From: Actinokineospora xionganensis
Lineage (GTDB): Bacteria > Actinomycetota > Actinomycetes > Mycobacteriales > Pseudonocardiaceae
DNA: 64,000 nucleotides
Assembly (NCBI RefSeq): GCF_014323725.1
Contig: NZ_JABVED010000023.1
Location: 1 to 64,000 of the forward strand
Direction: 5' to 3'
In this document: positions 1 to 8,562 of the stretch, piece by piece
Layout of the letters: every line of letters starts with the position of its first letter
Numbering within the stretch: the first letter of the stretch is position 1
Made by a program: the position numbers and the translations under genes
Notes under the pieces: model-generated
What the model was told of the DNA's origin: nothing
The model's input: only the letters and a program-made list of their open reading frames with translations
The model's database searches: none

Positions 1-266
1 GTGATCACAGCCTCCATCAAACCCGGTGCTTGACACACGGCGCCGACCCCGGTCTGGGCCCGGGTGCGTTCGGTGTGCTCGTCGACGATCTCGATCCGCC
101 AGACCATGATCTCGGTCACCGCGCGACTCCCGTGGAGGCCGCGGCCCGGCTCGCGAGACCAGAGCACCTTCTGGTGGTACTGCGTCAAGGTCTCGGCGTA
201 GGTACCGGTGATCGCCTCACCGGTGGCGATCGTTTCGACCTCCAGCACGCCCTTGCCGTTCATCAT
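1..266 (-). CDS. Unrecognised protein, 5' portion only (runs off window)
   Basis: An open frame begins at an ATG pair at 266/263 on the minus strand and stays open to base 1, giving about 88 residues with a soluble, beta-rich look (GKGVLEVETIATGEAITG near the start). A GGGG stretch 7-10 bases upstream could serve as a ribosome binding site. The family is not recognised. The neighbouring frame just upstream reads TENGIKSVRLG, which would join naturally to SDMMNGKG, so a frameshift or sequencing slip near 270 is possible and the true N-terminus may be longer. The gene follows the secreted hydrolase at 353 on the same strand. Confidence 0.35.
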   Translation of the reverse strand, partial: MMNGKGVLEVETIATGEAITGTYAETLTQYHQKVLWSREPGRGLHGSRAVTEIMVWRIEIVDEHTERTRAQTGVGAVCQAPGLMEAVI

Positions 267-352
267 GTCGGAACCCCAGGCGCACGGACTTGATTCCGTT
301 CTCGGTTCAGCTCACCACGAAGTCGACCGGCACGGCCGACGCGCTACCCGCT

Positions 353-1750
353 TCACCAGGGGAACGGACGCGGCAGCTTCGCCGGGCGGAGGTCGACGAA
401 CGCGGCGGGCACGGTGGCGGTGCCTTCGGCGTAGTAGCTCCACATGGTGCGGTACTCGTCGCCGTAGCTGTTCGCGACGGTGGTCAGCCCGGCGGCGCTG
501 GTGTCGCCCCACGCTCCGGTGTCGAGCCGGTGTTCCAGGGCGCGGAGCGCGGCGATTTCCTCGGCGGCGGTGAAGAAGCAGTGGTTGGCGCGCTCGACGT
601 AGGCCTGGCGCAGGTTCGCGGACCGGCCGAACCGGGCCGCGCTGTCGGCGTACCACCGCTGCGCCTCGACGACGTCGGTGCCGTCGCCGGTGGAGTGCAG
701 GGTCAGAGTCGGGACGGACACCAGCCCGGTGGTCGCCGACTCGGCGGACAGCTTCGCCACGGCGCGCGGGTCGGCTGCGATCCTCGGCGCGGCGTTCAGC
801 GTCGCCAGGTCGGCGGCCAGGTCCAGCCCGGCGGCCGCGTACAGCTTCTCCACCAGCGCGTGCTGGCTGGACTTCGCGAGCTGGGCGCGGTAGTCGACGC
901 CGGTGTTCCAGCTCGGGTTGCCGCCAAGTTCGTGCTCCAGCTGCGCCCGGCCGTGGCCGAACATCTGGTTGCCGAGCTGGTAGCGCATGAGCAGGTAGAG
1001 GTGAATCGCGGATTCGGAGCCGTCGGTCGGCCGCGGCGCGAGGGAGTCGACCCACGCCGGGATGTCGCCGAACGACGCGGCCAGCGCGAGCCGGGCCTGG
1101 CTCTCCGGGGTGTTCAGAGCGGCCCGGATCAGGGGGTTCGCCAGGTTCTGGTTGGCCACCGGGTCGGTGATGCCGGTGATCTTCACCGGTTCCCCGGCCC
1201 AGAGCAACGTCTTCAGTGCGAACGCCACGTCGAGTAGGCCGTTGTGGTGCGAGACCGACCCGGCGATCGGCGCGCACATCGGCAGCGCGCCGGAGATGCG
1301 GGAGGGGTGTCGCTCGGCGAGCACGGTGGTGACCTGCCCGCCGAGCGACTTGCCCCACGCGATGACACGGCGCGGGCGCGCCACTTCCGCCGTGAACCTG
1401 TCCAGGACCGCGAGCTGCTCGCGCACGATCGTGGAGCTGGTGTACGGCGTCATGGCGAACTGCGTGCCTGCCATCGCGTACCCCCGGTCGAGGAGCCACG
1501 CGCGTAATGCCGGGTGGTCGTTGTCGACCTCCGGCGCGGGTTTCGGGGCGCCGGGCGTGGCGAGGTAGCCGTGGCTCCAGAGCAGCACCGTGCCGTTCCA
1601 CCTCGACGGCACCTCGATCACGAACGGCGTGGTCCCGACCGTGCCCTCGATCCTCCGGGAGGAGGCGGCGGAAGCGGGACCGGCCAGTCCGGCCACGGCG
1701 AGGAGCAGGGTGGCGAACAGCAGGAAGACTCGGCGCATGGCGGCGAGCAT
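353..1750 (-). CDS. Secreted alpha/beta-hydrolase (esterase/lipase-like)
   Basis: Predicted exported hydrolase of 465 residues. The N-terminus (MLAAMRRVFLLFATLLL...) is a classical signal peptide ending near AGPASA-A. The hydrolase fold is shown by an oxyanion-type LLWSHGY segment about 35 residues into the mature part, a nucleophile elbow GKSLGG (Ser near 135), an acid in LHSTGDGTD and a catalytic His in ERANHCFF. The start at 1750 is preferred because GGGGAG lies six bases upstream; an ATG 12 bases further in would also keep the signal peptide. It is divergent from the regulator at 1816 with only 65 bp between, so that regulator is a plausible controller. The substrate cannot be told from sequence. 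Confidence 0.85.
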   Translation of the reverse strand: MLAAMRRVFLLFATLLLAVAGLAGPASAASSRRIEGTVGTTPFVIEVPSRWNGTVLLWSHGYLATPGAPKPAPEVDNDHPALRAWLLDRGYAMAGTQFAMTPYTSSTIVREQLAVLDRFTAEVARPRRVIAWGKSLGGQVTTVLAERHPSRISGALPMCAPIAGSVSHHNGLLDVAFALKTLLWAGEPVKITGITDPVANQNLANPLIRAALNTPESQARLALAASFGDIPAWVDSLAPRPTDGSESAIHLYLLMRYQLGNQMFGHGRAQLEHELGGNPSWNTGVDYRAQLAKSSQHALVEKLYAAAGLDLAADLATLNAAPRIAADPRAVAKLSAESATTGLVSVPTLTLHSTGDGTDVVEAQRWYADSAARFGRSANLRQAYVERANHCFFTAAEEIAALRALEHRLDTGAWGDTSAAGLTTVANSYGDEYRTMWSYYAEGTATVPAAFVDLRPAKLPRPFPW

Positions 1751-1815
1751 GGAGCGCTCCCCGGCACCTCCGCCATCCTTTCGGGCACCGGCGAAACCTG
1801 CGAAGATCTCACGCA

Positions 1816-2775
1816 ATGCTCCGGCTGCGGTTCGACCTCGACGAACTGGCCCGCACCACCCTCTCGACGTCCGGTGTCGCGGCCACGATCGAGGCCGTCT
1901 GCAGCGGCGCGCTGCTGACCACCCGCCCGCTGCCCGCGTTCGACGGGTGGCGCCGCCGGTTCCGGACCAGGGTGGACGACCGGATGCGGCCGCTGCTCGA
2001 CCTGGTGCCCCCTGTCTCCCCGGCCCCCGACTTCCTGACCGTCCGCACCGACGACCCGGCCGACGTGGTCGAGCACCTCGCCGCGCTGCCCGCCGCCGAG
2101 ATCGCCGCCGACTTGATCGCGGCGGGCATCCGCCCGACTCTGTTCACCCGGCTGCTGGCCTCCGGCGACCGCGAGGCGCGGACCGCGGTCGGTGACGCGC
2201 TGCGGCGCTACCACCACGCGTTCGCCGATGAGCTGCCCTCGGTGCGCGCGGTGATCTCCGACGACCTGGCCTACCGCGCGTCGGTGCTGGCCGAGCGGGG
2301 CATCGGCGGCCTGCTGGAGTCGCTGCACCCGGCGATGCGGTGGCGCAGCCCGGTCCTGGAGATCGACGGCGGACCGGACCGCGAGGCGTCGCCCGCGGGC
2401 CGCCAGGTCCGGCTGGTCCCGTCGGTGTTCATGTGGCGGCGCCCGTACGTGCTGATCGAGCCGGACGGACCGTGCTTCATCACCTACCCGGCGCGCGGTG
2501 CGCTTCGCCTTGGCACGACCGAGCCGGAGTGCGGTGACCCGCTGGCCGACCTGCTGGGCCGTACCCGGGCGGCGGCGTTGCGCGCGATCAACGGGGGAGC
2601 CACGACCAGCGAACTGTCCGAGCGGCTCGCCATCAGCCTGGCCTCGGCGTCGGAACACGCGTCGGTGCTGCGCCGGGCCCGGCTGATCACCACGTCGCGG
2701 GAGGGCCGCGCGGTCCGGCACACGCTGACTCCACTGGGGCACAACACACTGGCAGGCGGCGCCGTCCAGATATGA
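1816..2775 (+). CDS. ArsR-like winged-helix transcriptional regulator
   Basis: A cytoplasmic regulator of 319 residues. The last ~80 residues carry a winged helix-turn-helix (GATTSELSERLAISLASAS, then HASVLRRARLI and a wing at TTSREGRAVRHTLTPLG), typical of the ArsR-like, HTH_20 type of actinomycete regulators. The N-terminal ~230 residues form a domain common to this subgroup with no catalytic motif that I can see. The ATG at 1816 begins MLRLRFDLDELART, the usual N-terminus of this group; the longer open frame upstream overlaps the divergent hydrolase and is not credible. No metal-binding cysteine motif is apparent, so the ligand is unknown. Confidence 0.8.
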   Translation: MLRLRFDLDELARTTLSTSGVAATIEAVCSGALLTTRPLPAFDGWRRRFRTRVDDRMRPLLDLVPPVSPAPDFLTVRTDDPADVVEHLAALPAAEIAADLIAAGIRPTLFTRLLASGDREARTAVGDALRRYHHAFADELPSVRAVISDDLAYRASVLAERGIGGLLESLHPAMRWRSPVLEIDGGPDREASPAGRQVRLVPSVFMWRRPYVLIEPDGPCFITYPARGALRLGTTEPECGDPLADLLGRTRAAALRAINGGATTSELSERLAISLASASEHASVLRRARLITTSREGRAVRHTLTPLGHNTLAGGAVQI

Positions 2776-3181
2776 GTCGTCAGGCGACGCGCTGGGGAAT
2801 CAGTTCGGATTCGCCCGCGTGCGGCGCGAATGGTCCTTGCGGCGTTCTCACTGGGGACATACCTGAGCAAAGTGCGATTCTGATTTCACCGCTAGGCGCG
2901 AAGTCGTCCGCGCTTCCGCGCTGTATAAGGTCTACGTCGCCAACAGACCGGCGGAACCGATGCTGTTGATGAGGCCCGGGTGGCGGAGTTGCTCGCCGTC
3001 GCATACACCGCGCGGGGCCAGAGCAGCGCGCTACGCAGGGCGTCCTGAAAGCCTACGTGCTCGAATCTCACTGAACCTCGCTACCGAGCCATCGTGCGAC
3101 GGGTGGATCTTGGGCTGTGTCGCATTCTCGAAAGCGCGTTGCCCACGTTGATGCGTGACGATCTGACCTGACTCGGTGCGG
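2776..3181. other. Gene-free stretch
   Basis: A 406-bp gap between the 3' ends of two convergent genes. Short frames exist on both strands, but none has a ribosome binding site with convincing codon use. A segment near 2974 (GCCCGGGTGGCGGAG) looks like the 5' end of a tRNA, but no matching 3' acceptor strand follows. It could be decayed coding DNA; I see no terminator hairpin. Confidence 0.5.
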
Positions 3182-3883
3182 TCAGAGGGCCGGGATGGTG
3201 AGCATCGGAGTGGAGTGGTCGGACAAGCCGATGCTGGTTGTTGTCTCGAGGGCCTTGCCGGTCGAGTCGTGGACGACGTTGTCGGTGACGAGTAGCGGCT
3301 GTGTGGCCGGGATGTCGAGGGTCGTGCAGTCGACCTGGGCGGGCATCCGGGCCCGCACGGTGACCACGGCGACGACCGGGCTCAGGCCTGCGTGGCGCAT
3401 CAGGGTGGTCAGGTCGGTGTGGGGTGTGTTCTCGAAGTCGGCGATGTCGTGGCCGGTGTGGTGCGCGATCCGGCCCGCGACTGTCTCCGGAATCCATTGC
3501 TCGTCGACCCGAACGACCCGCTGCCCGGTCCGGTGGTGACGGATTCGGTGCACGACAAGGCTTCCCGTCCGCAGACCGAGCCGGGTTGCCACGTCCGCGC
3601 CGACGGGGGTCCACCCGCTCAGCACCAGCTGGAGGTGCTCTCGACGCGGCGCCGGTTGTGGCTGTCGGGCCGGTGTCGCGCACACGAGGGTGCCCACGCC
3701 CTGTCTGACGACCGCCAAGCCGTCGGTCACGAGCACGGCGATGGCCGCGCGCGCCGTCCCGCGGGCGACGTCGAATCTTCGGGTGAGTTCCCGCAGCGGG
3801 GGCAGCGCGCTGCCGATCGGGTACTCGCCCCGGTCGATCGCCGCGATCAGCTGGTCGGCGACCAGGCGGTATTTGGTGTCCAT
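3182..3883 (-). CDS. GntR family transcriptional regulator (HutC/UTRA type)
   Basis: A 233-residue one-component regulator. Residues 1-70 are the GntR winged helix (KYRLVADQLIAAIDRGEYP, then LPPLRELTRRFDVARGTARAA and a wing GLAVVRQGVGTLV). Residues ~85-225 match the UTRA/chorismate-lyase-like effector domain of the HutC subfamily (LRTGSLVVHRIRHHR, VDEQWIPETVA). This subfamily usually senses a small metabolite such as a sugar phosphate or amino-acid derivative; the ligand here is unknown. It lies 24 bp downstream of the lipoprotein gene on the same strand, so the two may be cotranscribed. The upstream Shine-Dalgarno is weak. Confidence 0.85.
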   Translation of the reverse strand: MDTKYRLVADQLIAAIDRGEYPIGSALPPLRELTRRFDVARGTARAAIAVLVTDGLAVVRQGVGTLVCATPARQPQPAPRREHLQLVLSGWTPVGADVATRLGLRTGSLVVHRIRHHRTGQRVVRVDEQWIPETVAGRIAHHTGHDIADFENTPHTDLTTLMRHAGLSPVVAVVTVRARMPAQVDCTTLDIPATQPLLVTDNVVHDSTGKALETTTSIGLSDHSTPMLTIPAL

Positions 3884-3907
3884 GGTTGCGGCCCCGACTT
3901 CGTGTGG

Positions 3908-4516
3908 TCAACCCGCCGGGGGAGGGGTGTGTCGGGTGAGGGGGTACTTCTCGATGCCGGTGATCTTCCAGGTGCCGTCCACCTTGGCGAGGCTGATGGA
4001 CCGCCGTTGCAGGTAGGGAGTGTTAAGGGCGAGTTGCTGTCCTGCCAGATATGCGGGTTCCGCCGCGGTGAACTCGATGGTGGACTCCATCTGGACCTTT
4101 GCCGAGGTTCGCTCGCGCAGCAGGGTGGACTCGTACCACGCGACGGCGACCTGGCGGGTGCGCAGTCCGTTGGACTGGAACATCCCGGTCACGCTGGACA
4201 GGTAGCCCTTGTCCTGTAGTTGCTTGATGAACCCGTTGTCGTAGAAGGAGAACTCGTCGCGGACGGCGGCGGCGACGGACGCGGAGTCGCGGTTGTCCAC
4301 GACGCCGGAGTGCAGCACGACGGTCTTGCGGACGGCCGCCACGTCGGGGTCGTCGTCAGGGACGGTGGCGACCACCGCGCCCGCGGCGTCCACCAGCTTC
4401 CACAGGCTCTGTCCCTGAGGCGGTCCGCCCGCCGCGTGGGTGCCCGGTGCGGCGGGCGTGGGGGAGCAGCCGGAGAACAGCCAGCACAGGGCGACGACGG
4501 CGATGGCGAGACGCAT
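3908..4516 (-). CDS. Lipoprotein, NTF2/Mce-associated-like
   Basis: A 202-residue protein with a lipoprotein signal (MRLAIAVVALCWLFSGC; lipobox LFSGC, Cys17), so it should be anchored on the outer face of the membrane. The rest has no recognised catalytic motif. Helices followed by beta strands (VAVAWYESTLL, AKVQMESTIEF, VDGTWKITGIEKYP) resemble the NTF2-like fold of small actinobacterial lipoproteins and Mce-associated proteins, but that is a structural guess. It sits between the secreted GH16 enzyme and the GntR regulator on the same strand. Confidence 0.7.
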   Translation of the reverse strand: MRLAIAVVALCWLFSGCSPTPAAPGTHAAGGPPQGQSLWKLVDAAGAVVATVPDDDPDVAAVRKTVVLHSGVVDNRDSASVAAAVRDEFSFYDNGFIKQLQDKGYLSSVTGMFQSNGLRTRQVAVAWYESTLLRERTSAKVQMESTIEFTAAEPAYLAGQQLALNTPYLQRRSISLAKVDGTWKITGIEKYPLTRHTPPPAG

Positions 4517-4571
4517 GGTGATCCGATCCGCGTGGTGCGGGCGGGTGGGCCCGCCCGCACCACGCTGCTGG

Positions 4572-5837
4572 TCAGGACGCGGGTTCAGCGGTCCACTGGC
4601 TGGTCCAGTACGTGCTGGGCACGGTCCCGTGCTGGACGTCGCCGGTCAGCCCTTCGGTGTGCATGTACTTGCCGCGCCACCGGTCCTTGAACCGCAGGTA
4701 GCCACCGACGGCCTCCGCCGTCCACTGGCTGCTCCACGCGGTCGCGGCAAGGTTTCCGTGGTGCACCACGCCGTTGTCCGCCTCCACGTTGAGGTACTCG
4801 CCGGTCCACCGGTTGCGGAAACGCTGGTAGCCCTCGCCGTTCGTCTCCCGAGTCCACTGTGAACTCCAGGCGCTGCTGGGCACGGCTCCGTACTGCAGGT
4901 TCCCGGTCTTGTTCTCGATGTGCATGTACTGACCGGTCTGGTGGTTCTTCATCCGCTCGTAGGAGTTCGGATACCCGCCGTCCTTCTTGAACACCCGGAT
5001 GTAGTCGACGCTCCAGGACTTGGGCCACACCTCGTTGTGCTGACCGGATCCAGCGTCGGTGTAGATGCCGAGGATCATGCCCATCGGCATGTTCGGCGCG
5101 TCGTTGATCGTCTTGTAGAGCTGGTTGTCGTAGTAGAAGTTCAGTCCCGTCGGGGTCCAGTCCATCCCGTAGACGTGGTATTCCTGCGTCGGCTGTCCGC
5201 TCGGAACCGGGCTCTCGTGCAGCACCCACGATGACAGGAAGTTCGGGTCGCCCCAGCCGTACGCGGCGATGCGCCAGGTGTCCGGCTTGCTGAAGAAGGT
5301 CTCGATGAAGTCGATCTCGGGGTTGCGCGACGCGCTGCTGGTGTCCTGGGTCCCGACCAGCCAGAACGCCTGGTGGCCGCCACCGCCCACGGCCGATTTC
5401 TTCGCGCGGATCTCGAAGTAGCCGTACATCGTGGAGTAGCCGTTGAAGTCGGGCTCGTGCCGGTTTACCGCGGTGGAGTTGAACCGGTGCCAGTAGTCCT
5501 TGTTGTAGCTCTGGATGCTCGACACCCGGACGGTCCCGTCGTGTTCGGGACTCCAGGCGGGCGTGTCCGGGTCGATTCGCTCGGTGAGCACGCCGTCGGC
5601 GACGGTGTACCTGGCCTTCGCCTTCTCCCGGTCAGCCGTCCAATGTGGAAGGTAGTAGGGAAGCCAGCGGTTGGTGTCGAGCGAGGTTCCCGAGAACTCC
5701 TCCTGGAAGTCGAGCGTGTAGCCCGACTTCGTCGTGGGATTGGGTGGGAAGTCCGCCGCCTGGGCGGTGGAACCGACCCCGGGGAGCGCGCAGCCGACAA
5801 CCGCCACGATGACGGCCGCGCGGAGACGTAAACGCAT
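4572..5837 (-). CDS. Secreted GH16 beta-glucanase with C-terminal fascin/ricin-like repeats
   Basis: Predicted extracellular endo-acting polysaccharide hydrolase, 421 residues. A signal peptide (MRLRLRAAVIVAVV...GSTAQA-A) precedes a GH16 jelly-roll whose catalytic motif EIDFIE gives nucleophile E174, D176 and acid/base E179. After residue ~290 come three ~40-residue repeats built on 'W/TG-YM/LN-E...G...W-SSQWT', a beta-trefoil-like carbohydrate-binding module. The start at 5837 has AGAGG nine bases upstream; the earlier ATG would spoil the signal peptide. GH16 enzymes cut beta-1,3/1,4-glucans or related polymers. A site at 5938-5966 resembles one in the promoter of the sugar ABC operon at 7258, pointing to joint control by the adjacent ROK regulator. 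Confidence 0.9.
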   Translation of the reverse strand: MRLRLRAAVIVAVVGCALPGVGSTAQAADFPPNPTTKSGYTLDFQEEFSGTSLDTNRWLPYYLPHWTADREKAKARYTVADGVLTERIDPDTPAWSPEHDGTVRVSSIQSYNKDYWHRFNSTAVNRHEPDFNGYSTMYGYFEIRAKKSAVGGGGHQAFWLVGTQDTSSASRNPEIDFIETFFSKPDTWRIAAYGWGDPNFLSSWVLHESPVPSGQPTQEYHVYGMDWTPTGLNFYYDNQLYKTINDAPNMPMGMILGIYTDAGSGQHNEVWPKSWSVDYIRVFKKDGGYPNSYERMKNHQTGQYMHIENKTGNLQYGAVPSSAWSSQWTRETNGEGYQRFRNRWTGEYLNVEADNGVVHHGNLAATAWSSQWTAEAVGGYLRFKDRWRGKYMHTEGLTGDVQHGTVPSTYWTSQWTAEPAS

Positions 5838-5937
5838 GCTGCCTGCCTCTCTGCCGGCGAGATGCGCCAGCATCACGCCGTGTGGGAAGGACCCGACGGG
5901 ACCGCCCTCACGAGAGTCGAGAAGGGCGTCCGGCGTC

Positions 5938-5966
5938 AGTTACGTAAGAAACCTTCGTTTGAAATG
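5938..5966 (+). promoter_or_regulatory. Candidate ROK operator upstream of GH16
   Basis: A 29-bp segment ~100 bp upstream of the GH16 start matches 22 of 29 positions of the segment at 7168-7196 on the opposite strand. Shared cores are AGTTA, AAG.AA and GTTTGA.ATG. Relative to the gene each would control, both copies have the same orientation. The AT-rich core is unusual in this GC-rich DNA. Operator function is inferred from the repeat and its position beside a ROK repressor. Confidence 0.55.
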
Positions 5967-5988
5967 TGACCCACGGCATGCGGCGTTG

Positions 5989-7128
5989 TCAAGAGGCGGC
6001 CGAGTCGGCCTTGGCGACGAGCAGGTGTCGGACCTGGTCGCGCGCCGATTCCAGCGCGCCGATCGCGACCGCGTCCTCGCCGAGTGTCGACAGCGCCAGC
6101 GGCGGCACCTCGTAGAGGATGGCCGACAGGTGTTTGCGGATCGGGTCGACGATCACCGCGCCCGCCCTCGCCAGGCCGCCGCCGACCACGATCAGCCGCG
6201 GGTCCATGGCCAGCACCATCGCGCCGATTCCGCCCGCCAGCGTCTTGGCGAAGGTGTCCACCGCGGCCACCGGCAGCGGGTCGCCCTGTCGCGCCTTGGA
6301 GAAGATCCACTCACTCGCCGCCTCGCTGCCCGCGTCGCGGAGTCCCGCGTCGGCGGCCAGTCGGCCGGGCGCTTCCTCCCAGCCGAAGGCGGGGTGTTTG
6401 CCCACCTCGCCCGCCGAGCCCGAACGGCCGGTGAACGGCACGCCGTCGACCAGGAGTCCCACGCCGAGTCGGTGTCCGACGTGCACGTAGAGCGCGTCAG
6501 GCACGTTCTGGGCCGCACCGACGCGGTGTTCGGCGAGGACCGCGAGGTTGGTGTCCTTCAGCGCCGTGGTCGGGCAGCCGAGGCGGGAGCCGAGTTCCTC
6601 GGCGAGAGCGACCCCGGTCCATTCGGGAATGGCCACGCACAGCCGGACGACGCCGTGCTCGTCCACGATGCCGGGAGTGCCCACCGCCGCCGCCCACAGC
6701 GGACTGCTGCCTGCGGGAACGGTGCTGGTCAGCACGTCGATCGCCAGGTCGATCCTGGTCGCGCGGTCCGCGTCGGTGGGAACCGCCCGACGCGCCGACG
6801 CCACGAGTGAGCCGCCCAAAGTGGCGACGCGGACGGCGATGGTGTGCGCGCCGATGTCGATGCCGGCGACCAGTCCGGCGTCACCGTTGAAGCGATACCG
6901 CTGGGCGGGCCTGCCGCCCCGCTTGGCCGCGTCGTGTCCGTCGAGTCGCAGCAGTTCGGAGTCGACGAGGGAGGTGAGGATGGCCTGGACGGTGGGCCGT
7001 GACAGCTCGGTCGCGTTCGCCACCGCGGTCACGGTCATCGCGGGTCCGTTGTAGAGCAACTGAAGCACGCGTCGGGTGTTGAGGTGGCGCAGCGCGCTCT
7101 GGTCTCCACCGGGTAGTTCGCTCACCAT
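5989..7128 (-). CDS. ROK family transcriptional repressor (zinc-site-less)
   Basis: A 379-residue sugar-responsive repressor. Residues ~10-75 form a MarR-like winged helix (LRHLNTRRVLQLLYNGPAMTVTAVANATELSRPTVQAIL). The remainder is the ROK/actin-like ATPase fold (GIDIGAHTIAVRVATLGG; AAVGTPGIVDEHGVV; SAGEVGKHP; MDPRLIVVGGGL). The CxCGxxGCxE zinc motif usually found after the GE.GH segment is absent (GWEEAPGRLAADAG), so this is probably a pure DNA-binding sensor and not a sugar kinase. The start at 7128 has GGGGGA eight bases upstream; an ATG at 7170 would overlap the candidate operator. It is divergent from the ABC operon at 7258, its likely target together with the GH16 gene. Confidence 0.88.
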   Translation of the reverse strand: MVSELPGGDQSALRHLNTRRVLQLLYNGPAMTVTAVANATELSRPTVQAILTSLVDSELLRLDGHDAAKRGGRPAQRYRFNGDAGLVAGIDIGAHTIAVRVATLGGSLVASARRAVPTDADRATRIDLAIDVLTSTVPAGSSPLWAAAVGTPGIVDEHGVVRLCVAIPEWTGVALAEELGSRLGCPTTALKDTNLAVLAEHRVGAAQNVPDALYVHVGHRLGVGLLVDGVPFTGRSGSAGEVGKHPAFGWEEAPGRLAADAGLRDAGSEAASEWIFSKARQGDPLPVAAVDTFAKTLAGGIGAMVLAMDPRLIVVGGGLARAGAVIVDPIRKHLSAILYEVPPLALSTLGEDAVAIGALESARDQVRHLLVAKADSAAS

Positions 7129-7167
7129 TGTCGGGTCCCCCTTGACGCCTGCGCACCGGAGTCGCAT

Positions 7168-7196
7168 CATATCAAACAAAACTTCCTTTCTTAACT
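7168..7196 (-). promoter_or_regulatory. Candidate ROK operator in the ROK/ABC divergent promoter
   Basis: An AT-rich 29-bp segment between the ROK gene and the binding-protein gene. It matches the GH16-upstream copy at 5938-5966 in 22 of 29 positions, and lies 62 bp before the ABC operon start and 40 bp before the ROK start. It is well placed to repress the operon and autoregulate. This is seen as a sequence repeat; the function is inferred. Confidence 0.55.
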
Positions 7197-7257
7197 CGTG
7201 CGGACCGCTCCGTCGGCCCACGTCGGGCACGCGCCGCGCATCGCTCAGGAGAGTCGT

Positions 7258-8562
7258 ATGAAGCTCAAGGTGACCATCGCGACCGGAATCGGCGCGTGCC
7301 TTCTCGTGGCGGCCTGTGCCCCACCCGGCGCCTCGAACGCGCAAGGCCCCGCCCAGCAGGGCCCGGTCGGGACCGCGGCTCCCACGAGCGAGGTGACCCT
7401 GTCGCTGGTGTCCACTCCGGAATCCGGAGCGGCGATCAGGTCGATCATCACCCAGTTCGAGGGCAAGCACCCCACGGTGAAGATCAAGTACCAGGACACG
7501 AACTTCGACGACTACAACAAGAGCCTCAACTTGTCGTTGGCTTCGGCGCAGTCGCCCGACATCGTGCTGCTCAACTCGGTCGGCACCACGGTGAAGGACA
7601 ACCTGGTGCGCAGCCTCGCGGCGTACGAGAAGGCCTACTCGTGGGACAAGGTGTACCCGAGCACCCAGCTCGCGCAGTGGCGCGTCGGCGGTGACGGCAA
7701 GACGCTGGGATTCGGCGATCTCTACGCCGCGCCCGCCGGGTTCTCGATCGTCGGGGTCTACTACAACAAGGCCAAGGCCGCCAAGGTCGGGATCGCCAGT
7801 CCCCCGAAGACCCTCGAGGAGTTCGACGCGGCCCTGGCCAAGGCCAAGGCGGCGGGGGAGCTGCCGGTGCAGTTGGGCAACGCCGAAGGGCACGCCTCGT
7901 TCGCGGTCCAGTTGATCGGCCAGTCCCACGACGGCGCCGAGAAGGCGGCCACCTGGGCGTTCGGTCACAAGGGGTCCACTTTCGACAGTCCGGGGAACAG
8001 GCAGGGCGCGGACAAGGTGCGGGAGTGGGCGGGCAAGGGCTACCTGCCCGCCGACGCCAACGGCGTCGACCTGCAGGGCGCGGTGGACAAGTTCACCAAG
8101 GGCGAGGGCGTCTTCTTCATCGATGGGAACTGGGACGCGGCCAAGATCGGCGAGCGGATGAACGGCGATGTCGGCTTCTTCGCCTTCCCCGGCGCGAAAG
8201 CGACCGCGATCGGCACCTCGGTGGCCTACGGCATCTCGGCCAAGTGCGCCAACCCCGACGCCGCCGCGCTGTTCCTGGACTATCTGCACTCCGAGGCCGC
8301 GTCCGCCGCCGAGTTCAAGGCGGGCTTCATGCCCGCCGACGTCGCCGCGGCCAAGCCCGAGCCGGGCACGGTCATGGCCGACATCGTGGCCGCCTGGACG
8401 AAGGTCAACGCGGACAACGGGTTGGTCGGCTTCAACAACAACGCGACGGCGACGATGGGCGACACCCTGACCGCGGCGACGCAGGAGCTGATCGCGGGCA
8501 AGACCGACGGCGCGGGTTTCATCGGTGCGATCCAGACCGACTGGGCCAAGACCCATGGCTGA
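7258..8562 (+). CDS. ABC transporter sugar-binding lipoprotein
   Basis: Extracellular solute-binding protein (carbohydrate family 1) of 434 residues. The lipobox LVAAC (Cys20) follows a basic N-terminus and hydrophobic core, so it is tethered outside the membrane. Family features include SLVSTPESGAAIRSIITQFEGKHPTVKIKYQD, ASAQSPDIVLLN, GFSIVGVYYNKAKAAKVG and FFIDGNWDAAKI. The start at 7258 has AGGAGA seven bases upstream. It is the first gene of a four-gene unit with two permeases and an oxidoreductase. No ATPase is encoded nearby, as is common in actinomycetes, where one MsiK-type ATPase serves several sugar importers. The neighbouring GH16 enzyme suggests glucan-derived oligosaccharides as ligands. 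Confidence 0.92.
   Translation: MKLKVTIATGIGACLLVAACAPPGASNAQGPAQQGPVGTAAPTSEVTLSLVSTPESGAAIRSIITQFEGKHPTVKIKYQDTNFDDYNKSLNLSLASAQSPDIVLLNSVGTTVKDNLVRSLAAYEKAYSWDKVYPSTQLAQWRVGGDGKTLGFGDLYAAPAGFSIVGVYYNKAKAAKVGIASPPKTLEEFDAALAKAKAAGELPVQLGNAEGHASFAVQLIGQSHDGAEKAATWAFGHKGSTFDSPGNRQGADKVREWAGKGYLPADANGVDLQGAVDKFTKGEGVFFIDGNWDAAKIGERMNGDVGFFAFPGAKATAIGTSVAYGISAKCANPDAAALFLDYLHSEAASAAEFKAGFMPADVAAAKPEPGTVMADIVAAWTKVNADNGLVGFNNNATATMGDTLTAATQELIAGKTDGAGFIGAIQTDWAKTHG

Noticed and set aside
312-1601. Long minus-strand frame antiparallel-shifted to the secreted hydrolase
   Set aside because: Arg/Pro/Gly-rich composition typical of a shadow frame in high-GC DNA; the overlapping frame has a signal peptide and hydrolase motifs.
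2974-3080. tRNA-like 5' end GCCCGGGTGGCGGAG followed by CTCGAATCTCAC
   Set aside because: No 3' acceptor strand complementary to GCCCGGG follows, and the D and anticodon arms do not form, so it is not called as a tRNA or tRNA remnant.
7129-8556. N-terminal extension of the ROK frame
   Set aside because: It is antisense to the sugar-binding lipoprotein gene, lacks regulator motifs, and a good ribosome binding site exists at 7128.
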